A stretch of 64,000 nt of DNA, taken from positions 62,001-126,000 of the forward strand of contig CADACE010000001.1 of NCBI GenBank assembly GCA_902786265.1. The letters run 5' to 3'. This document shows positions 18,553 through 26,823 of the stretch, piece by piece. The translations under genes were made by a program, and so were the position numbers. This DNA comes from an uncultured Chloroflexota bacterium (GTDB lineage Bacteria > Chloroflexota > Anaerolineae > Anaerolineales > Anaerolineaceae). A model generated the notes under the pieces. That model had not been told where the DNA came from and searched no databases. It saw nothing but the letters and a program-made list of their open reading frames with translations. Position 1 is the first letter of the stretch. Every line of letters begins with the position of its first letter.

Positions 18553-19570
18553 CTGCCATCACCTTTCTGTAATTGAAGCAGCGGGTATAGTGCCCTTCGG
18601 TCACCCATTCTTCATCCGGCATTTCCGTCTTGCAGACGAAGGACGCGTAATCGCAGCGCGGGCAGAACTGACAGCCTTTCGGACGGTTGAAAGGATCCGG
18701 TGTCACCCCGCGGATCGGTTCCAGCTGCTGGTTTTTCCCCTTGCCGAGCACCGGAATGGAAGCCAGCAGTGCTTTGGTATAAGGGTGTGTCGGGTTGGCG
18801 AAGACATCCTCCACTTTCCCGTATTCGACGATATTCCCCATATACATCACCGCCACCTCATCCGCCATTTCCGCGACAACACCCATGTTATGGGTGATCA
18901 TCATGATCGCGGTACCATGTTCAGCCTTCAGATTGTTCATCAGGTCAAAAATCTGCGCGCTGATGGTCACATCCAACGCTGTTGTCGGCTCATCCGCAAG
19001 CAGTATCTTCGGTTCGCAGGACATGCCCATGGCGATCATCGCGCGCTGACGCATGCCGCCGGAAAACTGGTGCGGATATTCACCGTCTCGGATCTCCGGA
19101 GCGGGAATTCCCATATCGCCCAGGTCTTCAATCGATTCCTTTTTCAGCTGTGCTCTGCTCAACCCCGGTTTATGCTCCTTGATGATCTCACGGATCTGAT
19201 AGCCGACCGTATAAACAGGGTTCAAAGCCGTCATCGGATCCTGGAAGATGATCGCGATATCCTTACCGCGCAGTGCACGCATTTCCCTGCCGTTCTTTTC
19301 CAGCTGGTCCAGCCGGACTTCCGTTCCGTCTTCTTTGTAATAAGTAATAGAACCGGATTCAATACGTGAAAGATCCGGAAGCAGGCGCAGGATGGAGTTG
19401 GCGGTCACGGACTTTCCGCAGCCGGATTCCCCCACAACGCACAGCGTCCTCCCGCGGCGGATATCGAAGCTCACACCCCGCAGCACCTTGTTGCAGCGCT
19501 GGTTTGTGTAAAAATTAACATGCAGATCCTTGACGCTCAGCACAACATCATCATTTCGTTTTTCCGTCAT
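18542..19570 (-). CDS. Peptide-type ABC importer ATPase, OppD/DppD type
   Basis: 342 residues. Walker A is GESGCGKSV, the signature is FSGGMRQRAMIAMGM, and Walker B continues LADEPTTALD. The C-terminal extension has the CQFCPRCDYASFVC cluster of the Opp/Dpp family. It works as a pair with the overlapping downstream ATPase to energise the two permeases encoded upstream. Spacing to the permease gene is 11 bp. Substrate is undefined by sequence; sialic acid is favoured by neighbours. Confidence 0.9.
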   Translation of the reverse strand: MTEKRNDDVVLSVKDLHVNFYTNQRCNKVLRGVSFDIRRGRTLCVVGESGCGKSVTANSILRLLPDLSRIESGSITYYKEDGTEVRLDQLEKNGREMRALRGKDIAIIFQDPMTALNPVYTVGYQIREIIKEHKPGLSRAQLKKESIEDLGDMGIPAPEIRDGEYPHQFSGGMRQRAMIAMGMSCEPKILLADEPTTALDVTISAQIFDLMNNLKAEHGTAIMMITHNMGVVAEMADEVAVMYMGNIVEYGKVEDVFANPTHPYTKALLASIPVLGKGKNQQLEPIRGVTPDPFNRPKGCQFCPRCDYASFVCKTEMPDEEWVTEGHYTRCFNYRKVMADGK

Positions 19571-19581
19571 ATTGAGCCTCC

Positions 19582-20529
19582 TTATCCGATCTGCGTCGGG
19601 TCGGACGCGTCGCGAAGTCCGTCACCGATAAAGTTGATTGCCAGCACAAACAGAATCAGCATCACCGCGCAGGGCAGCCACATCCACCAGTATCCGAGCC
19701 AGTCATAGCGGATCACACCGGCATTGGTGATGACATTGATAATATTTCCCCAGGTCGCGATTTCCTGCGGAACCCCGTACCCCAACACAGAAAGGGAAGC
19801 TTCCTGCAGGATAAACATGGCCGTCGACAGCGTAATGTTCACTACAATCGGGCCGACACAGTTGGGAAGCATGTGCTTGAAAGCGATCTTCAGGTCGGAA
19901 ATACCAAATGCCCTCAGCGCCTGAACAAATTCTTCTTCTTTCAGGGAAAGCACTTTTGAGCGTGCCATACGGTACATACTCGGCCAACCGGTCAGGATAA
20001 AGATCAGGATCATGTTTTCAAGCTTTTGCCCTACCAAAGCAACTATGATGATGATCAGCACCATCTGCGGGAAGGAAAGGAACACATCCGAGATCTTCAG
20101 GATGATCGAATCCAGCCATCCGCCTTTGTAGCCCACAAACATACCCAGCGAGACACCGATCAGCGCGGCACCCAGCGCACTGCCGAGACCGACAATAATG
20201 GAGATCCGTCCGCCGTAAAGCATACGTGCCCAGATATCGCGGCCCATCTGATCAGCTCCGAGAAGATGTACTCCCCCCGGTTCCGCCATCCGCGCCCGGA
20301 GGTCGATGGTTGTCGGAGAATACTTTGTAAACAGCGGAGCGCCAAAGCAGAGGATGCAGATCACGACAAACAATACCGCACCGGCAACTGCCAGTTTATT
20401 GGAAAGCAGCTTCCGCATCGTCCGGTTTGTCATCTTTGTGCCAAGCTTTCCGGCTTCCTCCAGATCCCGGATACGGTCCATTTTCCGATCCAGGGCAGTT
20501 CTTTTGATAGATTGATTGATCGTACTCAT
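19582..20529 (-). CDS. Peptide-type ABC importer permease, OppC/DppC type
   Basis: About 315 residues. A cytoplasmic N-terminal segment precedes the first membrane helix (LAVAGAVLFVVICILCF), and the Dpp-type loop HLLGADQMGRDIWARMLYGG is present, as is an EAA-type loop near QALRAFGISDLKI. I chose ATG 20529 because it overlaps the stop codon of the upstream permease gene in an ATGA arrangement with GAGGGTG upstream. A longer frame back to 20685 runs antisense-like through the neighbour and lacks a ribosome site. It forms the channel with the OppB-type subunit. Confidence 0.9.
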   Translation of the reverse strand: MSTINQSIKRTALDRKMDRIRDLEEAGKLGTKMTNRTMRKLLSNKLAVAGAVLFVVICILCFGAPLFTKYSPTTIDLRARMAEPGGVHLLGADQMGRDIWARMLYGGRISIIVGLGSALGAALIGVSLGMFVGYKGGWLDSIILKISDVFLSFPQMVLIIIIVALVGQKLENMILIFILTGWPSMYRMARSKVLSLKEEEFVQALRAFGISDLKIAFKHMLPNCVGPIVVNITLSTAMFILQEASLSVLGYGVPQEIATWGNIINVITNAGVIRYDWLGYWWMWLPCAVMLILFVLAINFIGDGLRDASDPTQIG

Positions 20530-21476
20530 GACAGCTTCACCCTCGGATCCAGAACTGCGGTGAGAATATCCACCAGCAGTGATGACAGCAGCACCAGCAG
20601 AACCATGAAAAGGCCTACCGACATGATGATAGGTGTGTTCTGCGTTTTTACCGCGTCCGTGAACCAGCGCCCGACACCCGGCCACTGAAAGATATTTTCA
20701 ATAACGATCGAACCGCTGATAAGCATCGGAAGACGGAAACCGATCAGGACCATTACCGGTGTACAGGCGACACGGAAACCGTGCAGCAGGTTGACCTTCC
20801 ACTCCGGCAGACCTTTCGCCCGGGCAGTCTTGACGTAATCACGGTTCATGGAATCCAGCATGGAAGAACGGGAATAACGCATCACACCGGCCGTCATGGC
20901 AATACCGAGGACAAAGGCAGGCAGAAACAGGTGATGGAGTTCATCCAGCAAACCGCCCGAACCCCGCTGACCGACCGGGAACCATTTCAGGTTCAGACAA
21001 AAGATAATGATACAAAAAACACCAAAGAGAAACTGCGGGATCGCCACACCGATCATGCCCGCGACTGTCAGCAGATTATCCGCCAGGCCGCCTTTGTGCA
21101 GGGCAGAAATGACACCCAGGAAAATCCCGAGCACCGTTGAAATTATAAGAGCAGCCAGTGAAAGTTCAATGGTTGCCGGCAGCTTCTGCAGCATCAGCTC
21201 TCCGACCGGCATGTTGTTTTGAAGCGAATAACCCAGATCGCCGCGGCAGATATCCCTGAGCCAGTTGAAATATCGGACGATCATCGGACCGTCCAGTCCT
21301 TTTGCAGCTTTGAATGCCGCCACTTCTTCCGGTGTCATCTCAGCCAGCTGGTCCATCGGGATCAGGAAATCGATCACATCCCCCGGCATCAGCTCCACAC
21401 CGACATAGATCAGAAAGGTGATGATGAGCAGCATCGGGATCATGCTCAGCAGCTTTCTGATGATATAGTTCAGCAT
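20526..21476 (-). CDS. Peptide-type ABC importer permease, OppB/DppB type
   Basis: 316 residues starting MLNYIIRKLLSMIPMLLIIT, the standard N-terminus of OppB/DppB permeases. It has six membrane segments and an EAA-type loop YVKTARAKGLPEWKV. AAAGGAGG lies 7 nt before the ATG. The gene begins just after a strong stem-loop (21545-21575) that separates it from the binding-protein gene. Together with the next three genes it makes a complete transporter core. Confidence 0.92.
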   Translation of the reverse strand: MLNYIIRKLLSMIPMLLIITFLIYVGVELMPGDVIDFLIPMDQLAEMTPEEVAAFKAAKGLDGPMIVRYFNWLRDICRGDLGYSLQNNMPVGELMLQKLPATIELSLAALIISTVLGIFLGVISALHKGGLADNLLTVAGMIGVAIPQFLFGVFCIIIFCLNLKWFPVGQRGSGGLLDELHHLFLPAFVLGIAMTAGVMRYSRSSMLDSMNRDYVKTARAKGLPEWKVNLLHGFRVACTPVMVLIGFRLPMLISGSIVIENIFQWPGVGRWFTDAVKTQNTPIIMSVGLFMVLLVLLSSLLVDILTAVLDPRVKLS

Positions 21477-21544
21477 ATCGCAGCCTCCTTTCCTTGTTAT
21501 AGGAGCCGGGGAAGTAATGGGTGGAAAACTGCCCCGAACATTTT

Positions 21545-21575
21545 TTAAAACAAGGGGCTATCTTGCGATAGCCCC
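21545..21575 (-). terminator. Stem-loop between binding-protein and OppB genes
   Basis: On the minus strand GGGGCTATC pairs with GATAGCCCC across a 4-nt loop, followed by TTGTTTT. It is likely a partial terminator that keeps binding-protein mRNA in excess. Confidence 0.8.
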
Positions 21576-21606
21576 GATACGATACAAACAGATTTGATCC
21601 GGGCGT

Positions 21607-23181
21607 CTATTTCTCAAACATGTTGATGAAGATATAGCGCGGGAAGGTGACGTTCACGGTTTCCACATTGTAGCCGTCCATCGCCATCAGCTGCTGGACC
21701 TGGTTGGAGTCCTTGCAGAAAGCATAGTCGATCTGGTCGGCCATGGCGTTGGTGATGAGGTTCTCGTCACCGGCATCGGTGGAAGGATAGAGATACATCT
21801 TCTCGATGTTGCCGGTACCTTCGACGAAGTATTCCGGATTGCGGGCAAGGATGGTATATTCACCCAGTTTCACAGTGTCCACCATGAACGGGCCGGTACC
21901 AATCGGTTTCTGCCAGAAGGTGTCCGCGGAGAAGTTTTCAGGAGCGACGTTCTCGAGGCAGTGCTTCGGCAGGATCGCCCACTGGGAGAAGATGGTCAGC
22001 GCGTTCGGCTGCGGGTTGTTGAATTCGAAGGTGACCTTGTTGCCGTCAACAGTGATGGCCTTGGCGTCATTGACGACGTCGGTCATGACAGTGTTGGCGC
22101 CCGGAACGGTCGGATAATATTCAAATGTCCATTTGACGTCTTCCGCGGTGAAGGGTTCGCCGTCATGCCATTTGACACCGTCGCGGATGGTGAAGGTGAT
22201 GGTCTTGCCGTCTTCAGAAACTTCGAAGCTTTCAGCCAGCAGACCGTCAGTCGGGGCAAGGCTGGTATCAGCATTCAGCAGGCGGTCGAAAACGATTTCC
22301 TGGTGCCAGAAGAGAGCAGGGTTGGTAGCAGGATGTTCAAGGAAGTTGACAGCGCCGGTATTGGTGTACAGAGTCTTGTCAGCGCGGTCGATATCCCAGT
22401 CCAGGATGTTCTTCTGATAGGCAAACTGGTCGTTGCCGGCCTTATTGCCTTTGGTATCCAGGTGGGAAGAGGTGACGACCCAGGAAGGAATGTAGAACAA
22501 CGGAATGACTTCCACGTTCTCATTTTCATAGATCTGGATCGCGTCATAGGCGGCTTTCTGATCCTCAAGGGTCACGGCGACTCTGGCGGTTTCAATCAGC
22601 TTATCCAGTTCCGGATCCGGTTTAACAGTGGAGTTATTGGCGGCGGTGCTGTGATGGCGGTTGTAGAATTCGCCAAGGGTCAGAGCGTTGGTACCGGCGA
22701 AGCAGATATCCCAGTCAACCGCGGTGTGAACGCCATCAGGAGAAGGAGTCCAAAGCAGGGCAGTGAGGTTATCGGTAAGGAGCTGGAATTCCATTTTCAC
22801 GCCGACTTCTGCCCAATACTGCTGAATGACAGTGATGGTGTCAAGCAGGTTGCCGGTATAGTAGACGGCACGGATGGTGTAGCTGCCATCCCAACCGGCC
22901 TCTGCCAGCAGTTCTTTTGCCTTTTCGGGGTTGTAGGTATACTCAGTCAGACCGTCAGCCTGCCAGGAGCCTTCCGGAACCAGTGACTTGTGCGCCGCAA
23001 CGACAGTGTTGTTCCAAAGGGCATCTACGATAAGATCCATATCAATGGCATACCAAAGCGCCTGGCGGACACGTACATCCTGCAGCGGGTTCGGATAAGC
23101 GGTACCGCCCTCAGCGGAAACGATAACTGTGCTGACAAGCAGGATGCACAGCGCAAGCAATACTGCGATAAACTTTTTCAT
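21607..23181 (-). CDS. Circularly permuted family-5 solute-binding protein of the Dpp/Sat-type importer
   Basis: 524 residues with a Sec signal peptide (1-23). What follows is the family-5 fold in swapped order. Residues 35-47 (DVRVRQALWYAID) and 83-97 (YNPEKAKELLAEAGW) normally lie in the second half of these proteins but here come directly after the signal peptide. The usual N-terminal half follows from about residue 265: LLAESFEVSEDGKT, DGVKWHDGEPFTAEDV, then GTGPF, and the chain stops at PRYIFINMFEK, where a normal protein would run on into the DVRVR block. I chose ATG 23181 because AGGAGA precedes it. It is the first transporter gene after the ROK kinase and should deliver the substrate to the four downstream gene products. 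Confidence 0.9.
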   Translation of the reverse strand: MKKFIAVLLALCILLVSTVIVSAEGGTAYPNPLQDVRVRQALWYAIDMDLIVDALWNNTVVAAHKSLVPEGSWQADGLTEYTYNPEKAKELLAEAGWDGSYTIRAVYYTGNLLDTITVIQQYWAEVGVKMEFQLLTDNLTALLWTPSPDGVHTAVDWDICFAGTNALTLGEFYNRHHSTAANNSTVKPDPELDKLIETARVAVTLEDQKAAYDAIQIYENENVEVIPLFYIPSWVVTSSHLDTKGNKAGNDQFAYQKNILDWDIDRADKTLYTNTGAVNFLEHPATNPALFWHQEIVFDRLLNADTSLAPTDGLLAESFEVSEDGKTITFTIRDGVKWHDGEPFTAEDVKWTFEYYPTVPGANTVMTDVVNDAKAITVDGNKVTFEFNNPQPNALTIFSQWAILPKHCLENVAPENFSADTFWQKPIGTGPFMVDTVKLGEYTILARNPEYFVEGTGNIEKMYLYPSTDAGDENLITNAMADQIDYAFCKDSNQVQQLMAMDGYNVETVNVTFPRYIFINMFEK

Positions 23182-23315
23182 GACTTTCTCCTGTAACTTA
23201 TGTATCAGTATGAACAATAATCTCCAACAAATCTGCTGTTGAAGGGATAATAAAATTCTAACAAATTAACCAATCGTCATTAATACCTATTTTTCAGGAT
23301 AAAAGTCACATAACA

Positions 23316-24251
23316 TTATGACAAATCCAGAACCGATTTTACCGCGCCATAGATTCCCGCGTCATTTCCTGTTTTTGCCGCTTCGATTCGGGCGTCAGCA
23401 GACATGGGCAGGGCATGCTTTCTGAATTCATTACGAAGTTTTTCAAGAAGGAAATCACCGGCTCTGGAGACACCTCCGCCGATCAGATATAGTTCCGGAT
23501 CGATCACACAGGAAACTGCAGCCATCGCGCTTCCCAATATTTCCGCGGTTTCATCTACCGTTTCAGATGCAGCCACATCTCCGTTCCGGGCCAGATCAAA
23601 AATATCTTTTACGCTGATTTCATGCAAAAGTTTTTTCCCCGCAGTTTTTTTATAAAATCTGCGAAGGATCCCCTCAGAGGAGACATACTGCTGCAGATGT
23701 CCGTATTTTCCGCAGGCACAAGCCTCAGGCTCCGCCGGATTGACCTGAATATGGCTCAGCTCCCCGGCAGCGCCAAAAGCTCCGGGCAGCACTTTGCCTT
23801 CCATGATCACCGCACCTCCCACCGCTGTGCCGATGGTGATCATCACCGCGCTGTGATAAGATCCCCAGCCGCCTTTCCAATATTCCCCGAGAGCAGCTGC
23901 TTTGGCGTCATTTTCCACTAAAACATGAGCAATTCCTGTTAATTTCAGCATTTCATCACGAACATTTATATCCTTCCATCCCAGGTTTACCGCCAACGGA
24001 ACAAAACAGCCATCCCGAACCGGTCCTGGTACCGCCATGCCAATCCCGGTTACATCCTGCCAGGTCAGATGGTTCTCGTCGAGACAGCCTTCAGCCGCAG
24101 ATGTGACATCCCGGAGAATCTCCGCGCCATGATTTTCTAAGCGGGTCGCAATCTGACAATGATCGACCATTGCACCATGACTGTCAAACAGCCCCGCCTT
24201 GATTGCCGTACCGCCGATATCGATACCAAAGAAGTATTTGTTCATATTCAT
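23316..24251 (-). CDS. ROK-family sugar kinase (possible N-acetylmannosamine kinase)
   Basis: 311 residues. The ATP-binding GIDIGGTAIKAG lies at the N-terminus, the catalytic Asp is in VENDAKAAALGE, and the ROK signature region contains GELSHIQVNP. The family zinc site normally uses one His and three Cys; here His and CACG are present but the third Cys is replaced by His (GKYGHLQ). Sugar specificity cannot be read reliably: glucokinase, N-acetylglucosamine kinase and NanK all share these motifs. Position at the head of a minus-strand cluster with a Sat-like importer and nanA favours N-acetylmannosamine as substrate (inference). A nanE epimerase is not in the window. Confidence 0.85.
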   Translation of the reverse strand: MNMNKYFFGIDIGGTAIKAGLFDSHGAMVDHCQIATRLENHGAEILRDVTSAAEGCLDENHLTWQDVTGIGMAVPGPVRDGCFVPLAVNLGWKDINVRDEMLKLTGIAHVLVENDAKAAALGEYWKGGWGSYHSAVMITIGTAVGGAVIMEGKVLPGAFGAAGELSHIQVNPAEPEACACGKYGHLQQYVSSEGILRRFYKKTAGKKLLHEISVKDIFDLARNGDVAASETVDETAEILGSAMAAVSCVIDPELYLIGGGVSRAGDFLLEKLRNEFRKHALPMSADARIEAAKTGNDAGIYGAVKSVLDLS

Positions 24252-24482
24252 GATTGACCACCTGTTTCATCATATATCAGGATTGAAATTAAGAAGGATC
24301 TGAGAAACAATCCGGCAAAGAGATGATCAGCAGATACCGGAGCGCGGTTCATTTACAACGTCAGTTTCTTTATATTTTCGCACCTGTTTTTATTGATTAT
24401 ACAATACTTAGGAAACCGGACACGGAACAGGGTGGTACCCGGACAGCGCATCAAAAGCTCTGATTCGTCAGCGAAAAAAAAG

Positions 24483-24511
24483 TTGACGGTTTCGGGAAAG
24501 ATAGCTATAAT
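24483..24511 (+). promoter_or_regulatory. Sigma-70 type promoter of the second CUT1 importer
   Basis: TTGACG (24483-24488) and a consensus TATAAT (24506-24511) are separated by exactly 17 bp, 65 nt before the binding-protein start. The 324-bp divergent spacer contains no other feature I could support. Confidence 0.85.
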
Positions 24512-24575
24512 GATAAACAGTTTTCATAGTAAAAGTCTGCATTTCATGCAGGCCATATCAAAAAAGGAGAAAAAT

Positions 24576-25838
24576 ATGAAGAAAATGCTGTCTCTTTTCC
24601 TGGTTCTGGCGCTTGCACTCTGCGCAGTAACCACCGTTTTTGCGGATGACATCACCCTTGACGTCATCATCTGCCAGTACGGTCCGAACACCAACAACTG
24701 GTTTGAACGCGGCGGCACCGGCATGGACGGCTCCAACTTTGTCGAAAAGTTTGAAGCTGCCAACCCGGGTGTCAAGCTGAACCTCGAAGTCGTTTCCTGG
24801 AATGATGTTCATCAGGTCGTCGACACCCGCATCGCCAACGGCAATGCTCCCGACATCCTGAACCTCGACACCTTCTCAGAATTCCTCCCCGACAATCTGC
24901 TTCTGCCGGTAAAGGAATACACCAGCGACGAACTCTTCAACGATTTCTTTGCTGCCTTCATGCAGGACTTCCTTGTTGACGGCGAATACTGGGCAGTTCC
25001 GGATCTTGCATCCGCCCGCGCGCTGTACTACAACGTTGACATTCTGAATGAAGCCGGTGTTGAAGTTCCGACCACCTGGGCTGAACTGGAAGACGCTTCT
25101 CAGGCGATCATTGACTTCTATGATGGCGAAATCTACCCGTGGGGTATTGATATGACCACCGATGAAGGTCAGGCTGCTTTCGCTTACTACACCTGGGGCA
25201 ACGGCGGCGGCTTCACCGATGAAAACGGTGAATGGGCACTCAACTCCGATGCCAACGTCGAAGCTGTCGAATACGCGATCGGTCTCGTCAATGCCGGTTA
25301 CACCAACCCGAACCCGGCAACCCAGACCCGCTATGACCTGCAGGATATGTTCGCTACCGGCAAACTGGCTATGATGATCGGCCCGAACCAGATCCCGACC
25401 TATGTCAAGGATAAGGGCGGCGAAATCAACATGGCTACTGCTTCCCTCCCGGCCAACGAAGGCAAGACCTCCGCTTCCGTCGGTGTGAAAGACGTCATGA
25501 TGGCCTTCCGCGATGATTCCGTCGAAGATCAGGCTGCCCGCAACGAAGCGATCGGCAAATTCATGACCTTCTTCTATGATCCGGAAAACTATGTCGGCTG
25601 GGTCTCCATGGAAGACTTCCTGCCCGCTGTCAACTCCGCAGTTGAAGCTCTTGTCGCAGCCAACCCGTCCTTCGAAGCCTGGCTGAACGTTCTTGCCACC
25701 TGCAAGTTCTACCCCACTTCCAAGGCTGAATGGGCTCAGGTCCGCCAGGGTGTCACCACTGTTGAACAGAACGCTCTGACCGGTGCCGATGTCCGCGCTG
25801 AACTGGATGCTCTCCAGGCAGAAATCACCGGCAAATAA
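24576..25838 (+). CDS. Sugar ABC transporter solute-binding protein, family 1
   Basis: 420 residues. A Sec signal peptide MKKMLSLFLVLALALC ends near VFADD, and there is no clear lipobox. The mature part is a family-1 (CUT1) binding fold with the usual VVSWNDVHQVVDTRIANG region and WAVPDLASARALYYN. I chose ATG 24576, with AAAAAAGGAGA upstream, over an in-frame start 183 nt earlier that lies before the promoter. Codon use is markedly biased to C-ending codons (AAC, GAC, TTC), as in highly expressed genes. It is followed by a stem-loop and two permease genes. It is divergent from the sialic-acid-type cluster; substrate unknown. Confidence 0.92.
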   Translation: MKKMLSLFLVLALALCAVTTVFADDITLDVIICQYGPNTNNWFERGGTGMDGSNFVEKFEAANPGVKLNLEVVSWNDVHQVVDTRIANGNAPDILNLDTFSEFLPDNLLLPVKEYTSDELFNDFFAAFMQDFLVDGEYWAVPDLASARALYYNVDILNEAGVEVPTTWAELEDASQAIIDFYDGEIYPWGIDMTTDEGQAAFAYYTWGNGGGFTDENGEWALNSDANVEAVEYAIGLVNAGYTNPNPATQTRYDLQDMFATGKLAMMIGPNQIPTYVKDKGGEINMATASLPANEGKTSASVGVKDVMMAFRDDSVEDQAARNEAIGKFMTFFYDPENYVGWVSMEDFLPAVNSAVEALVAANPSFEAWLNVLATCKFYPTSKAEWAQVRQGVTTVEQNALTGADVRAELDALQAEITGK

Positions 25839-25853
25839 GTAATTAAATGATCA

Positions 25854-25916
25854 GGTGTCAGGTACCGGGGATCAGCACGGTCCCCGCCTGGCACCTGGCA
25901 TCCGGCACCTGACACC
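25854..25916. repeat. GC-rich imperfect hairpin between binding-protein and permease genes
   Basis: GGTGTCAGGTACCGG pairs with CCGGCACCTGACACC (one G-T pair) around a region with further short repeats of CAGGT/CACCTGGCA. It resembles neither the 68-bp palindrome family nor a plain terminator, since no T-run follows. A role in mRNA processing between the genes is likely. Confidence 0.75.
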
Positions 25917-25935
25917 AGCCGACGGAGGAGGCATA

Positions 25936-26823
25936 ATGACTACCGGAATCAACCGACACAAATGGGAACCTTATCTCTGGCTTCTGCCCAGTACGCTGCT
26001 GGTTTCGGTTTTTGTGCTGTTCCCTATCCTGATCGTATTCAAACTCTCATTCAGTGAAATTTCCCAGGCCGGTGTCGTGGGCGGATTTATCGGTTTCGAC
26101 AACTATGTCGAAGCGGTAAACCTTCCCGCATTCAAGGCCGTAATGACGAACACATTATGGTGGGTGCTTTCCGTCGTCATCATCTCCACTATTTTGGGTT
26201 TCATCATCGCGCTGGTGCTGAACCAGAAATTCCGCGGGCGGAAAATTGCCCGTTCGATTCTGGTTTTCCCATGGGCAACATCTCTCGTCATCCAGGCATC
26301 AGTCTGGAACTATATTATTAAATACGAATACGGCAGTCTGAATAACGTACTGCTGAATCTGGGCATCATCAAACAGGCCATCAATTTCCGGTCCTCTTAT
26401 CAGATCGAATTCATCTGGGAATGCTGGGTCGGTATTTTCGTGACTGTTCCCTTTGTGACCTTCTGTGTCCTTTCCGGACTGCAGTCCATCGATGTCTCGC
26501 TTTATGAGGCAGCCACGATGGACGGCGCGGGGTTCTGGCATAAACTCCGCCACATCACGCTGCCGCTGGTCAAACCCTCACTGACGGTTTCCACGGTGCT
26601 GAACATCATCTACGTGTTCAATTCCTTCCCGATCGTCTATACCATGACAAAGGGAGCTCCGGCACACAAGACAGATACGATGATCACGTATCTTTATATG
26701 CTTTCCTTCTATGAACGCAAGAAAGGCCCCGCGACAGCGCTTTCGGTGATCGGGTTCCTGATCCTCTGCCTGTGCGCGGGAGTTTACATGATGACTGTCA
26801 TGCGGAAGGAGGAACAGCTGTGA
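25936..26823 (+). CDS. CUT1 sugar ABC importer permease, MalF type
   Basis: 295 residues with six membrane segments, first at YLWLLPSTLLVSVFVLFP; the EAA loop is YEAATMDGAGFWHKLRHI. I chose ATG 25936, preceded by GGAGGAG, because the longer frame starts inside the stem-loop. Its stop codon overlaps the GTG start of the next gene, so the two permeases are translationally coupled. No ATPase gene accompanies the pair. Confidence 0.92.
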   Translation: MTTGINRHKWEPYLWLLPSTLLVSVFVLFPILIVFKLSFSEISQAGVVGGFIGFDNYVEAVNLPAFKAVMTNTLWWVLSVVIISTILGFIIALVLNQKFRGRKIARSILVFPWATSLVIQASVWNYIIKYEYGSLNNVLLNLGIIKQAINFRSSYQIEFIWECWVGIFVTVPFVTFCVLSGLQSIDVSLYEAATMDGAGFWHKLRHITLPLVKPSLTVSTVLNIIYVFNSFPIVYTMTKGAPAHKTDTMITYLYMLSFYERKKGPATALSVIGFLILCLCAGVYMMTVMRKEEQL

